In this document: piece by piece, positions 33,733 to 41,802 of the stretch
How the letters are laid out: every line of letters starts with the position of its first letter
How positions within the stretch are numbered: the first letter of the stretch is position 1
Notes under the pieces: model-generated
The model's input: only the letters and a program-made list of their open reading frames with translations
The model's database searches: none
Told to the model about the DNA's origin: nothing
Position numbers and translations under genes: made by a program
DNA from: a candidate division WWE3 bacterium GW2011_GWB1_41_6
GTDB taxonomy: Bacteria > Patescibacteriota > WWE3 > UBA101185 > UBA10185
NCBI GenBank assembly: GCA_000997355.1
Contig: LCBS01000002.1
Coordinates: forward strand, 11,144 to 54,983
Direction of reading: 5' to 3'
DNA: 43,840 nucleotides

Positions 33733-33990
33733 CTATAAACTCAGGACTGAAAATATAAGAAGAAAGACCAGAGCACCGAAGAGGATATACTCAAAGATCG
33801 TTAGTCTGTTCAATCTTTTTTCCAAAGCATGATGAATTATACCCCAGAGAACGTAGTATAACGAACCTAAGGCAGCCAGAATAAGTTGCGCCCGTGTATC
33901 AAAACGGAAAAGTACAAAAAATACCGAGAGCACACTCAGTCCAAGGGCTAAAAAAGAATAATGTAAAATGTGTTTTTCCTGTTCGGTCAT
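33733..33990 (-). CDS. Small three-helix membrane protein of unknown function
   Basis: An 85-aa protein with three hydrophobic segments (YSFLALGLSVLSVFFVLF, LILAALGSLYYVLWGIIHHA and YILFGALVFLLIFSVLSL) separated by short basic loops. I do not recognise a family. The ATG overlaps the stop of the CAP-domain gene (ATGA), so the two are translated together, and the next gene is the DPM-GtrA fusion 12 nt on. It could be a small partner of either protein. Confidence 0.65.
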   Translation of the reverse strand: MTEQEKHILHYSFLALGLSVLSVFFVLFRFDTRAQLILAALGSLYYVLWGIIHHALEKRLNRLTIFEYILFGALVFLLIFSVLSL

Positions 33991-34919
33991 AAGATTTTAC
34001 CCGGCATCATCATTAACAACATACCGACCAAAGTAATCATTAAAAAGCTCAGGTGTGCTAAGCTATGCCCCGTCAACTTAAAAATGGAATGCCTCTTTGA
34101 GTACCAGATATCCAGAAGAAGTAACACGACAATATAAATTACGAATACTAAGCCGATCGCCTTTGATGCCGTAGCAATATCGACCGTCGGTTGGACAACG
34201 GGGTTCTCAATTACTATTTGTTTTTGTATCGGCTCATTCTTTGGATCGGGAACGAGACCCGTATCCTCCAAAACTGTTGCCACACTCTCCAATATCTTAT
34301 TTTCATCCTTGGCACTTGCCACATAAGAACCAGTCCTGCTCTTGCCAAACATCTGCACCACCAAAGTGGTCTCATATCCGTCGAGAACACCGTTCACAAC
34401 CGCAAAACCTATTTCTTCATAATTCTTGTTCATAATGTTTTCTTTATGCGATGATGAATTTACCCAAGCCTGTACAACATCTTTCGATGTATTGAAATTC
34501 TTTGCAAGATTCTCGCCTGCATAGACATAATCATAGTTTTCCCTAAGTATAAAATCCCATGGTTCCGTACCGCTCGGTGATATGTGGGACCAGTAACCTT
34601 CTTTGAACATATCTTCCGCTTTCCTCTTAGCTGCGCTACTCAACGCACTATTTATGCGCAATTCCGTCAGTCCCGACTCCAATCTCTTCTGGTTGGTCAA
34701 ATTTAAGAGATCTTGAGTGGTAATATCCGAAGCGTACCCTAAAACCCCCGGGAAAGTCTTTGAAATAAGCCTAAAACTACCAAAGATTAACACGATCCCC
34801 AGTAAATATGTAAATATTGCAGAATGGGATAGTAAAGTAGCTCTTGTCTTATGATGGGGATGGGGAACAAAATGATGTTTAAAACTATATTCCTTATGGT
34901 TTGGCAGAGTTTTAGACAT
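33987..34919 (-). CDS. Membrane-anchored CAP-domain (SCP/PR1-like) protein
   Basis: A 310-aa protein. Residues 1-31 are His-rich and basic (NHKEYSFKHHFVPHPHHKTR), residues 32-52 are a membrane segment, a CAP domain spans about 70-200 (LLNLTNQKRLESGLTELRIN, WSHISPSGTEPWDF, YAGENLAKNF, AWVNSSSHKENIMN, EEIGFAVVNG), and two further membrane helices lie near 250-272 and 285-308. The CAP domain should be outside the cell. The conserved H, E and H of the cavity (WSH, GEN, SSSH) are kept. I chose the ATG at 34919 because an extended -10 ends 7 nt before it. The open frame otherwise extends back to 35015 into map. Confidence 0.87.
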   Translation of the reverse strand: MSKTLPNHKEYSFKHHFVPHPHHKTRATLLSHSAIFTYLLGIVLIFGSFRLISKTFPGVLGYASDITTQDLLNLTNQKRLESGLTELRINSALSSAAKRKAEDMFKEGYWSHISPSGTEPWDFILRENYDYVYAGENLAKNFNTSKDVVQAWVNSSSHKENIMNKNYEEIGFAVVNGVLDGYETTLVVQMFGKSRTGSYVASAKDENKILESVATVLEDTGLVPDPKNEPIQKQIVIENPVVQPTVDIATASKAIGLVFVIYIVVLLLLDIWYSKRHSIFKLTGHSLAHLSFLMITLVGMLLMMMPGKIL

Positions 34920-34935
34920 TAAAAAAATTATAGCA
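34920..34935 (-). promoter_or_regulatory. Consensus extended -10 promoter seven nt before ATG (leaderless)
   Basis: On the minus strand TG-C-TATAAT (34927-34935) is followed by seven bases and the CAP gene ATG. It lies in the 19-nt gap right after the map stop. It begins a new unit after the ribosomal operon, and a TTATTA 17 nt upstream may serve as -35. Confidence 0.65.
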
Positions 34936-34938
34936 CCA

Positions 34939-35679
34939 TTAGAAGCTAGTAATAATAACGGGGCCATCCTTTGTCGCAGCGACCGTTTGTTCGAACAAAC
35001 CGGATAGACTTCCATCTGACGTTTTTATTGTCCAATCATCATCATCAACTTCTATTCTTGGACTGCCCCTCTGATATATCACTTCGATTGCCAGTACTAG
35101 CCCTTCCTGAATCAGAGGGCCTTCACCTTTTCGGCCATAGCCGGGAACGAGCGGATCTTCGTGCAATTCCGCACCAACACCGTGTCCTACCAGGTCCCGG
35201 GATACGGAATATCCTACGCTTTCTACCGTACTTTGAATTGCTTGGGAGATATCACCAATCCTATTACCAACTAATAATTTTGAGATCGCGTTGCTCAACG
35301 CTTGTTTGCCCGTATCCAGAAAAACTTTCTCTTTATCGGTACCGACTTCTACCGTATGTGACAAGTCGGTATGAAACCCTTTATAAAGTACCCCAAGATC
35401 GATGCTAACAACATCACCCGTTGTTAGCTCATAATCTGTCGGTATCCCGTGAACGATCCCCTCGTTAACATTTATACAAGTAGCGTAAGAATACCCATCC
35501 ACAGTTTTGAACGACGCCTCCCCGCCCGAATCTATGATATATTGATCGGCTATACGGTCCAATTCGGAAAGTTTAATTCCCGGCTTTATATTTTCCAGCA
35601 CTTTTTTTAAGGCAGTCGATGCAATCACACCACCCTCCCTCATAGTTTCGATATCATTTTTTGTTTTTAACGGAATCAT
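34939..35679 (-). CDS. map: Methionine aminopeptidase, type I
   Basis: A 246-aa metallopeptidase that removes N-terminal Met from new proteins. The pita-bread fold ligands are visible: VSIDLGVLYKGFHTDLSHTV (two Asp), GHGVGAELHEDPLVPGYG (His), LAIEVIYQRG (Glu, where the family has EP) and GLFEQTVAAT (Glu). The substrate His is in NVNEGIVHGIP. The ATG is one base after the adk stop. In most bacteria infA and rpmJ follow. Here the operon ends and a leaderless CAP gene begins. Confidence 0.93.
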   Translation of the reverse strand: MIPLKTKNDIETMREGGVIASTALKKVLENIKPGIKLSELDRIADQYIIDSGGEASFKTVDGYSYATCINVNEGIVHGIPTDYELTTGDVVSIDLGVLYKGFHTDLSHTVEVGTDKEKVFLDTGKQALSNAISKLLVGNRIGDISQAIQSTVESVGYSVSRDLVGHGVGAELHEDPLVPGYGRKGEGPLIQEGLVLAIEVIYQRGSPRIEVDDDDWTIKTSDGSLSGLFEQTVAATKDGPVIITSF

Positions 35680-35680
35680 A

Positions 35681-36301
35681 TTAAAGTTTTAGTGCGGAAA
35701 GGACGCTGGAAAACACCTCATCCGGGCTTACTTCCGCATCGATATCCAATACAATACCTTTATCTCTAAAGTAAGTCACAACATTCACCGCATCTTCCCA
35801 CTGCAGCTTGTACCGGCGTTCTACAACTTCCTTGCTATCATCATCTCTTTGGATCAAACTACCACCGCATACATCGCATATCCCTTCTACTTTTGGAGGT
35901 ATATATACAATATTATAAACTTCCCCACAATTACTACACACTCTTCTACTGGTGATTCTTTTAATAGCAGATTCAAGAGAAAGATTCAGAACAAGCACTT
36001 GATCAAATCCCGGGTTAAAGTAATGCAAGTCGATCATCGTCCTCCCCCATCCGTCTAAAATATAACCATTAGAGCAGTCAGGTTCCTTAACCCTTTTTTC
36101 AAGCAACTCTGCCACAATATCCTGCGGAACAAGGCCGCCTGAATCCATTTCTGCCTTTACTTCGTCATACCGGGGATGATTTTCAGGTATGTTTCTGCAC
36201 ACTTGCCCCACTTGTATTAACGGCAATTTCAAACGGTCGCTCAGTTTTTGGCCTACTGTACCTTTTCCGGATGCCGGCGGTCCCATTAAAAGTATTTTCA
36301 T
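35681..36301 (-). CDS. adk: Adenylate kinase with zinc LID and altered NMP-binding motifs
   Basis: A 206-aa NMP kinase (ATP + AMP to 2 ADP). The P-loop is GPPASGKGT (7-15) and the LID has four zinc cysteines, Cys122, Cys125, Cys142 and Cys145. Two usual signatures differ: TGD-(M/L)-LR is VGQVCRN (31-37) and the GFPRT motif is GWGRT (84-88), although Arg87 is kept. The altered residues line the AMP site, so its specificity may differ. The position between secY and map is normal for adk. It overlaps ybaB by ATGA. Confidence 0.9.
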   Translation of the reverse strand: MKILLMGPPASGKGTVGQKLSDRLKLPLIQVGQVCRNIPENHPRYDEVKAEMDSGGLVPQDIVAELLEKRVKEPDCSNGYILDGWGRTMIDLHYFNPGFDQVLVLNLSLESAIKRITSRRVCSNCGEVYNIVYIPPKVEGICDVCGGSLIQRDDDSKEVVERRYKLQWEDAVNVVTYFRDKGIVLDIDAEVSPDEVFSSVLSALKL

Positions 36302-36564
36302 AGTCCCGGTATCCCAAACTCGCTCATCTGACCACGCATCTGTTTTTCGACTTTCTTATCCACCTGTTTCATGGCATCGTTTATAAGATCGCGTAAAGCT
36401 TTATCTTCCTCTCCTTCGAATATGATTTTTTCTACCCTTTTATCTCCACGGATCAGAACCGTATAGTCACCTTTTTCTTCCTGAACATAAATCTGCTCCA
36501 ACTGTTTCTTCAGGTCATCCTGCATCTTTTTCAGTCTTTTGAGATCTTTTATTTTATCGAACAT
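36298..36564 (-). CDS. YbaB/EbfC-family nucleoid-associated protein
   Basis: An 88-aa protein with the family pattern: MFDKIKDLKRLKKMQDDLKKQL (an N-terminal helix of basic heptads), then EKGDYTVLIRGDKRVEKIIF (beta hairpin) and LRDLINDAMKQVDKKVEKQM (C-terminal helix). It ends IPGL, as in many YbaB proteins. Members form dimers that bind DNA. The gene normally sits between dnaX and recR. Here it lies between secY and adk with an AAGGAGG Shine-Dalgarno and an ATGA overlap to adk. Confidence 0.85.
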   Translation of the reverse strand: MFDKIKDLKRLKKMQDDLKKQLEQIYVQEEKGDYTVLIRGDKRVEKIIFEGEEDKALRDLINDAMKQVDKKVEKQMRGQMSEFGIPGL

Positions 36565-36586
36565 AGGTCCTCCTTAAGAAATTTGT

Positions 36587-37846
36587 TTAATCAAGAAAAC
36601 TCTGATAATTCCTGGTTACTTTATACGATTGTACTTGTCTGATAGTTTCGAGTACAACCGAAACAACGATCAAAAGCCCCGTACCGCCAATGGCAAAATT
36701 GCTTAAACCTCCCAAAACCTGTAAAAGAAATGGCATGATCGCAACAAGTCCCAGGAACATTGCGCCTGCAAGTGTAATCCTATTTATAACATCCTTAAGA
36801 TACCTTGTAGTCGCTGAACCCGGTCTTATACCCGAAATGAAACCGCCCCTCTTTTTAACATCATCCGAGATCTTTTGGGGGTTGAACTGCACGGAAGTAT
36901 AAAAATACGTAAAACCAAAAACCAGTAAAAAGTATAAAACATTGTACAAAATACCGGACTCCGTGAAGTTAGCCGCTAAAAATCTCCCTGCCTCCTGTAG
37001 TGTGGGGTTTGTAGTAGCCTGTAGGGGGCCCGCGATCATCGAAGGAAGCAGTACGACGGATACGGCAAAGATTATAGGAATGACGCCTGCCTGGTTGATC
37101 TTTATAGGCAGATAGCTTCGTACTTTCTGTGAACGGACACCCGCCCGGCCGTACTCTATCGGAATATTCCTTGTACCCTCGTTAACCAGTACCACACCTG
37201 CAATAATTAGCAAAGTCAGGGCGGCAAATATCAGAACGTTTATAAAACTTTGCGTTTCGATCGTCGAAACGAACTGAACGATCGATATAGGCAAACGGCT
37301 AATAATACCGACGAAGATAAGCATCGAGATACCATTCCCGATCCCGTATTCCGTGACAAGTTCACCTATCCACATCAATAACATACTGCCGGCAGTGAGA
37401 GTTAATATGAGAATTATGAGCTGTACCACGTTCAAAGAATTGATAACCTCCTGACGGTTCAACAAAAAATACATTCCGTATGATTGTAATAATGCGAAGG
37501 GAACAGTCAGGAACCTGGTATACATGTTGATTTTTTCTCGGCCGGATTCACCTTCTTTAGACAATTCTTCTAAAGAAGGGATCATCATTGTGAATAACTG
37601 GAGCACGATCGAAGCGTTAATATAAGGATTTAAACCGAGTGTAACGATGGAAAAGTTTTGCAAACCACCTCCGCTAAAAAGATCGAATAGTCCGAGAATG
37701 CTATTACCTTCAAGGTACGATTTCAGCGCAGAGGTATCAACACCGGGAACCGGTATGTGAGCGAGCAGACGGAAGATAAATATTATCATTACCGAAAATA
37801 CAATTCTCCGTCTAAGTTCAGGAAATCTAAATAATATATTTGTCAT
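36587..37846 (-). CDS. secY: Preprotein translocase subunit SecY
   Basis: A 419-aa ten-helix protein, the channel of the Sec translocon. Visible are MIIFIFRLLAHIPVPGVD, IMALGLNPYI-type VTLGLNPYINASIVLQL, the plug region near GLFDLFSGGGLQNFS, and the C-terminal FISGIRPGSATTRYLKDVINR (family RPGxxT). The length is near the usual 420-440 aa. It follows rplO by 9 nt in the normal spc order. Confidence 0.96.
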   Translation of the reverse strand: MTNILFRFPELRRRIVFSVMIIFIFRLLAHIPVPGVDTSALKSYLEGNSILGLFDLFSGGGLQNFSIVTLGLNPYINASIVLQLFTMMIPSLEELSKEGESGREKINMYTRFLTVPFALLQSYGMYFLLNRQEVINSLNVVQLIILILTLTAGSMLLMWIGELVTEYGIGNGISMLIFVGIISRLPISIVQFVSTIETQSFINVLIFAALTLLIIAGVVLVNEGTRNIPIEYGRAGVRSQKVRSYLPIKINQAGVIPIIFAVSVVLLPSMIAGPLQATTNPTLQEAGRFLAANFTESGILYNVLYFLLVFGFTYFYTSVQFNPQKISDDVKKRGGFISGIRPGSATTRYLKDVINRITLAGAMFLGLVAIMPFLLQVLGGLSNFAIGGTGLLIVVSVVLETIRQVQSYKVTRNYQSFLD

Positions 37847-37855
37847 TTTCTTCTA

Positions 37856-38299
37856 TCAAGAAAGTACTGCCCCTGCTTTTTCGGCTTGTTTCCTGGCGTT
37901 TTCGGAAAACTCAAACCCAGACAGATTCAGTATTTTCTTTAATTCTCCCGTACCGACAACTTTTACTTTGGTACGTTTGGTCTTCTTAATCATACCTTTT
38001 TCTATAAGAGTTTGTGGAGTAATTTCTAAACCATCTTCAAAAATGTTCAACCTATCCAATGTTATTGTTATTGTTTTGTAGCGTTTAGGACTCTTGAATC
38101 TGCTAAGAATTGGCAATTTTCTGAACAAAGGAACTTGTCCGCCTTCGAACCCGGCGGGGATGTTCTTACCGGCTCTGGATTTTTGGCCTTTCTGGCCTTT
38201 TCCTACAGTATGGGCGCCCTTGCCGCTACCCCGACCGCGTCCGACGATCTTTTTAGGTTTCCTATTTCCTTTTATTTTTTTTATATTATGTAATTCCAT
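37856..38299 (-). CDS. rplO: 50S ribosomal protein L15
   Basis: A 147-aa protein with the Gly/Lys-rich N-terminal arm (GRGRGSGKGAHTVGKGQKGQ, SRAG), then GFEGGQVPLFRKLPI. I chose the ATG at 38299, two bases after the rpsE stop and preceded by AAAAGG. The longer frame to 38338 lies within rpsE. L30, usually between S5 and L15, is absent. Confidence 0.95.
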   Translation of the reverse strand: MELHNIKKIKGNRKPKKIVGRGRGSGKGAHTVGKGQKGQKSRAGKNIPAGFEGGQVPLFRKLPILSRFKSPKRYKTITITLDRLNIFEDGLEITPQTLIEKGMIKKTKRTKVKVVGTGELKKILNLSGFEFSENARKQAEKAGAVLS

Positions 38300-38301
38300 T
38301 A

Positions 38302-38760
38302 TTAACCTTTTAACTTTGATAATGCCTTGATCGTACATTTTACATTACCAAGTTTATTATTTGAACCAAGAATCTTTGCGGAAATATCTTTTATACCCGC
38401 AAGTTCAACAACGTTTCTGACCGACCCGCCTGCAATAATTCCTGAACCTTCAGGTGCCGGTTTTAAGAACACTATTGAAGAACCAAACTTATCTTCAACC
38501 TCATGAGCGATGGTTGACCCTTTGAGCTTGATATCGATCATGTTCTTCTTAGCATTCTGAACTGCTTTCTGCACTGCCGAAGAAACATCCCTTGCCTTAC
38601 CCAATCCCGTCCCTACTTTGCCGTTCTTATTGCCTAAAACTACCAATGCCGTGAACCCGATCTTATTGCCTCCTCTCGTCTTTTTGGAAACCCTTTTGAT
38701 CTGTATCACTTTTTCTTCATATTCTTTTGGAGCTGAATATCTTTCCTGTCGTTCTGCCAT
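38302..38760 (-). CDS. rpsE: 30S ribosomal protein S5
   Basis: A 152-aa protein: [38 protein letters not shown] and [20 protein letters not shown] are the S5 dsRBD and C-terminal signatures. It is slightly shorter than the E. coli protein. It begins one base after the rplR stop. Confidence 0.96.
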   Translation of the reverse strand: MAERQERYSAPKEYEEKVIQIKRVSKKTRGGNKIGFTALVVLGNKNGKVGTGLGKARDVSSAVQKAVQNAKKNMIDIKLKGSTIAHEVEDKFGSSIVFLKPAPEGSGIIAGGSVRNVVELAGIKDISAKILGSNNKLGNVKCTIKALSKLKG

Positions 38761-38761
38761 A

Positions 38762-39121
38762 TTAAAACTCTAAACCTCCTTCACGGGCCCCGTCGGCCAA
38801 ACTTTTTACCCTGCCATGGTACCTGTATCCGCTTCTGTCAAAAACCGCTGTCTTTATCTTCTTTTCCGTTGCTTTTTGAGCCAACAGTTTTCCTACCTCA
38901 AAAGCCGCTTCCGTCTTTGTTCCTTTTTCGTGAAGCTTCTTTACGTCACCAGAAATGTCCACTAAAGTCTTGCCTTGAGTATCATCAATCAGTTGGGCGT
39001 ATGTATAGTTCAAAGAACGGAAAACCGACAATCTCGGTCTTCCAGCCGTTCCGAACACTTTTTTTCTGACCCTGAGTTTCCTTCTTTCCCTATTAGTTTT
39101 TCTTAAAATTACTTTATACAT
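38762..39121 (-). CDS. rplR: 50S ribosomal protein L18
   Basis: A 119-aa protein with [35 protein letters not shown] and the C-terminal [19 protein letters not shown], the most conserved part of L18, which binds 5S rRNA. It lies in its normal place between L6 and S5, 14 nt after rplF. Confidence 0.96.
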   Translation of the reverse strand: MYKVILRKTNRERRKLRVRKKVFGTAGRPRLSVFRSLNYTYAQLIDDTQGKTLVDISGDVKKLHEKGTKTEAAFEVGKLLAQKATEKKIKTAVFDRSGYRYHGRVKSLADGAREGGLEF

Positions 39122-39135
39122 ACGATGTTCTTATA

Positions 39136-39675
39136 TTAAACTTTTCCTGACTTTCCGGCTTTCCTTCTTACTATTTCGCCTATGTATTTAATACCTTTAC
39201 CTTTATAGGGTTCAGGTTTCCTAATTTTTCTTATTTTCGCTGCGGTCAATCCGACAAGCTGTTTATCATTTCCCTTTATCGTAATATTCTGTTGGTCAGG
39301 AACTTCTATTGTTATTCCTTCGGGTGCTTCATATTCTACGGGATGGGAAAAACCTACACTTAAGGAAACACCTTTCGGCATGGGTTTAGCCCTATACCCA
39401 ACCCCAACCAGCTCCAGTTTCTTTTCAAAACCTTCGGAAACTCCCAGTATCATATTTGCGATCAAAGCCCTAGTAAGCCCCCAGTATGCATCCGCGTCGC
39501 CCGTTTGCCTTGCGATCTCTACTGTTAACACTCCATCGGTTTGGGATACTTTGATTTCAGACCTAACCGTATATGATAGCTCACCTCTGGAACCTTTAAC
39601 AACAACGTTTCTTCCGTTAATCTCAACGGATACGCCTTGTGGTATTTCGATGGGTTTTTTTCCTATACGTGACAT
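39136..39675 (-). CDS. rplF: 50S ribosomal protein L6
   Basis: A 179-aa protein beginning MSRIGKKPIEIPQGV and ending with the L6 signature PEPYKGKGIKYIGEIVRRKAGK. It is full length. It starts 7 nt after rpsH. Confidence 0.96.
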   Translation of the reverse strand: MSRIGKKPIEIPQGVSVEINGRNVVVKGSRGELSYTVRSEIKVSQTDGVLTVEIARQTGDADAYWGLTRALIANMILGVSEGFEKKLELVGVGYRAKPMPKGVSLSVGFSHPVEYEAPEGITIEVPDQQNITIKGNDKQLVGLTAAKIRKIRKPEPYKGKGIKYIGEIVRRKAGKSGKV

Positions 39676-39682
39676 ATTACTT

Positions 39683-40081
39683 TTACTTTACGGAACAAAT
39701 AAGCTCCCCTCCCAGTTTTCTTTTCTTGGCTTCGGATCCTTCCATAATTCCTCTTGATGTCGAGACTACTAGCGTACCATATCCCCCTGCAACTCTTTCG
39801 ATATCCTTGTAACTTTTATAAACTCTTCTTCCCGGCTTGGAGATCCTTTTTACATCGGTAACTCTTGGCAAACCATTCTCATAAGAAAGGTCAAGATGAA
39901 TTTTCTTTCCGGCTGTTCCACTTTCTTTAAATACTTTGACGTTTTCCAAAAAACCGGATTTTTGCAAATTTTTAGCCACTTCCTCGCTTTCCTTGCTATG
40001 AGGAACTTCGATGGAACGTCGGCCGGCCATTGAGGCGTTTTTAATGGAACTTAACATGTTCGACAACAAATCTACAGACAT
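39683..40081 (-). CDS. rpsH: 30S ribosomal protein S8
   Basis: A 132-aa protein with LLSNMLSSIKNASMAGRRS at the N-terminus (family D-x-L-x-x-I-R-N) and the C-terminal STSRGIMEGSEAKKRKLGGE, the S8 signature. It binds 16S rRNA helix 21 and in many bacteria regulates the spc operon. It is 2 nt after the S14 stop. Confidence 0.95.
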   Translation of the reverse strand: MSVDLLSNMLSSIKNASMAGRRSIEVPHSKESEEVAKNLQKSGFLENVKVFKESGTAGKKIHLDLSYENGLPRVTDVKRISKPGRRVYKSYKDIERVAGGYGTLVVSTSRGIMEGSEAKKRKLGGELICSVK

Positions 40082-40083
40082 TT

Positions 40084-40269
40084 TTACCAGCTAGCCTTTC
40101 TTACACCGGGGAGTTCTCCCTTATGGGACATCTCTCTAAAACATTTCCTGCACATCTTGAACCTGCGCATATATCCTCTTGGGTTGCCGCAGATACTGCA
40201 ACGGTGGTATGTTCTTACCGTAAATTTATTCGGTTTCTTATGTTTTTCAATTAACGCTTTTTTTGCCAT
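40084..40269 (-). CDS. rpsZ: 30S ribosomal protein S14, zinc-binding type Z
   Basis: A 61-aa protein with Cys24, Cys27, Cys40 and Cys43 in the arrangement C-S-I-C ... C-R-K-C, the zinc ribbon of the short type Z S14. It ends GVRKASW, as usual. There is only this zinc form in the cluster. Confidence 0.96.
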   Translation of the reverse strand: MAKKALIEKHKKPNKFTVRTYHRCSICGNPRGYMRRFKMCRKCFREMSHKGELPGVRKASW

Positions 40270-40288
40270 ATATTTAACAAATTATTAA

Positions 40289-40843
40289 TTAACTGCTTTT
40301 CCTTTCATCTTTCTTAAACGGAAAGCCAAGTTCTCTAAGCAGTGCGAGATTATGATCCTTATTATTCCCTTCCATGACCACGGTCACCTGTAACCCTCTT
40401 ATACCCTTAACAGTATTGGGATTAACTTCTGGGAATATTACATGTTCTCTTAGGCCAACCGAGTAATTACCGTTTTCATCAAAAGATGTTGTATTCAAAC
40501 CTCTAAAGTCTCTGACACGAGGTAGCACTACGTTCAGGAACTTATCTAAAAACGCCCACATTCTATCACCCCTAAGCGTAACTGCATACCCCACCACTTC
40601 ATTCTTGCGCATCTTAAACCCCGCCTCTGACTTCCTCGACTTTCTCGGGAACGGTCTTTGTCCCGTAATCAGACTAAGATCGTTGATCAATGAATCCACT
40701 GCTTCCCTGCTATCCCTGTATGAACCCATGCCAGAATTTACCGAGATCTTCTTTAGTCGGGGAACTTCCATTATATTAGAAAGTTTAAATTCTTTCATAA
40801 GTTTTGGAGCTATTGTCTTTTGATACGTTTCTTTCATTTTCAT
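40289..40843 (-). CDS. rplE: 50S ribosomal protein L5
   Basis: A 184-aa protein with VPRLKKISVNSGMGSYRDS, ITGQRPFPRKSRKSEAGFKM and VRDFRGLNTTSFDENGNYSV, the standard L5 landmarks. It binds 5S rRNA. It starts 7 nt after rplX and has normal length. Confidence 0.96.
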   Translation of the reverse strand: MKMKETYQKTIAPKLMKEFKLSNIMEVPRLKKISVNSGMGSYRDSREAVDSLINDLSLITGQRPFPRKSRKSEAGFKMRKNEVVGYAVTLRGDRMWAFLDKFLNVVLPRVRDFRGLNTTSFDENGNYSVGLREHVIFPEVNPNTVKGIRGLQVTVVMEGNNKDHNLALLRELGFPFKKDERKSS

Positions 40844-40850
40844 ATATAAA

Positions 40851-41165
40851 TTAGCTCGTTTCTAAAACATCCCCCGTTCTCTTATTGATACGGTACTTTT
40901 TTCCATCCACTAATGTATATCCGATTCTCACGGCCTTTCCGAGTTTGTCATCAAAATACATTACATTGGAAATATCAATTGGCTTTTCAACCGTGATGAT
41001 TCCGCCTTCCTTGGAAACCGCACCGGGCTTCACATGCCTTTTTACCCTATTCACACCCTCAACCAGTACTTTCTTTTTTGCCGTATCAACTACCAGCACT
41101 TTACCTTTTTTTCCTTTGTCTTTTCCGGCAATTACTATGACCGGATCATTTTTTCTTATCTTCAT
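40851..41165 (-). CDS. rplX: 50S ribosomal protein L24
   Basis: A 104-aa protein with the KOW motif DPVIVIAGKDKGKKGKVLVV and VNRVKRHVKP. I chose the ATG at 41165, one base after the rplN stop, because an AGGAGG lies 9 nt before it within rplN. The longer frame to 41186 lies in rplN. Confidence 0.95.
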   Translation of the reverse strand: MKIRKNDPVIVIAGKDKGKKGKVLVVDTAKKKVLVEGVNRVKRHVKPGAVSKEGGIITVEKPIDISNVMYFDDKLGKAVRIGYTLVDGKKYRINKRTGDVLETS

Positions 41166-41166
41166 G

Positions 41167-41535
41167 TTATAAAACCTCCTTGGCAAGCGAGGCGACTTTT
41201 AAATAACCTTTATCCCTTATTTCCCTGCCTATCGGCCCGAACACACGTGTTCCTACCATCGTGACATCTTTGTTTACTACCACAGCTGCGTTGTCATCAA
41301 ATCTTATATAGCTTCCATCCTTTCGCCTTCGTTCCTTTTTAGTCCGTACTATCATAGCTTTAACAATTGAATGATCCTTAACAGTCCCGACTGAGGTTGC
41401 ACCTTTTACAACTACTGTAACAACATCCCCTACGTAAGCGAACCTACGCTTCGAGTTACCCGGGATTCCCACAACTTTTAGAGCCTTAGCCCCGGAATTA
41501 TCTGCAACTCTTAATACTGTTCCAACCGGTATCAT
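41167..41535 (-). CDS. rplN: 50S ribosomal protein L14
   Basis: A 122-aa protein: VGTVLRVADNSGAKALKVVG, then RRKDGSYIRFDDNAAVVVN and GTRVFGPIGREIRDKGYLK are textbook L14. Its last codons carry the Shine-Dalgarno of rplX. Confidence 0.97.
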   Translation of the reverse strand: MIPVGTVLRVADNSGAKALKVVGIPGNSKRRFAYVGDVVTVVVKGATSVGTVKDHSIVKAMIVRTKKERRRKDGSYIRFDDNAAVVVNKDVTMVGTRVFGPIGREIRDKGYLKVASLAKEVL

Positions 41536-41544
41536 AATTAATCC

Positions 41545-41802
41545 TTATTTCTTTCCTTCAGATAAATTTTCCGTTACTATCCATGTAACTTCCTTACTTA
41601 GCGGCCTGCATTCCTCAATAACCACTTCGTCACCTTCTTTTATTGGGTTATCAATCCTGGCTTTGAACCTTCTTGTATTCTTAACCATCTTCCCATAAAT
41701 CGGGTGTTTCTTGGGCAACTCTACTGCAACAACCACTGTCTTTTGCATCTTTGCTGAAACTACTTTTCCTTTTAGTATTTTTTTACTCACTTTCCTCCTC
41801 AT
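41545..41802 (-). CDS. rpsQ: 30S ribosomal protein S17
   Basis: An 85-aa protein with KGKVVSAKMQKTVVVAVE, KHPIYGKMVKNTRRFKARID and EGDEVVIEECRPLSKEVTW, the OB-fold motifs of S17. The start is uncertain. The ATG at 41802 overlaps rpmC by 20 nt, and a GTG four codons on (41790), just behind GAGGAGG, is an alternative. The TTG at 41811 is less likely. Confidence 0.94.
   Translation of the reverse strand: MRRKVSKKILKGKVVSAKMQKTVVVAVELPKKHPIYGKMVKNTRRFKARIDNPIKEGDEVVIEECRPLSKEVTWIVTENLSEGKK

Noticed and set aside
34971-35408. 145-codon plus-strand frame opposite map
   Set aside because: It is antisense to strongly conserved methionine aminopeptidase codons and has no family likeness or start signal.
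39380-39757. 125-codon plus-strand frame opposite rplF/rpsH
   Set aside because: It is a shadow of two ribosomal protein genes on the other strand.
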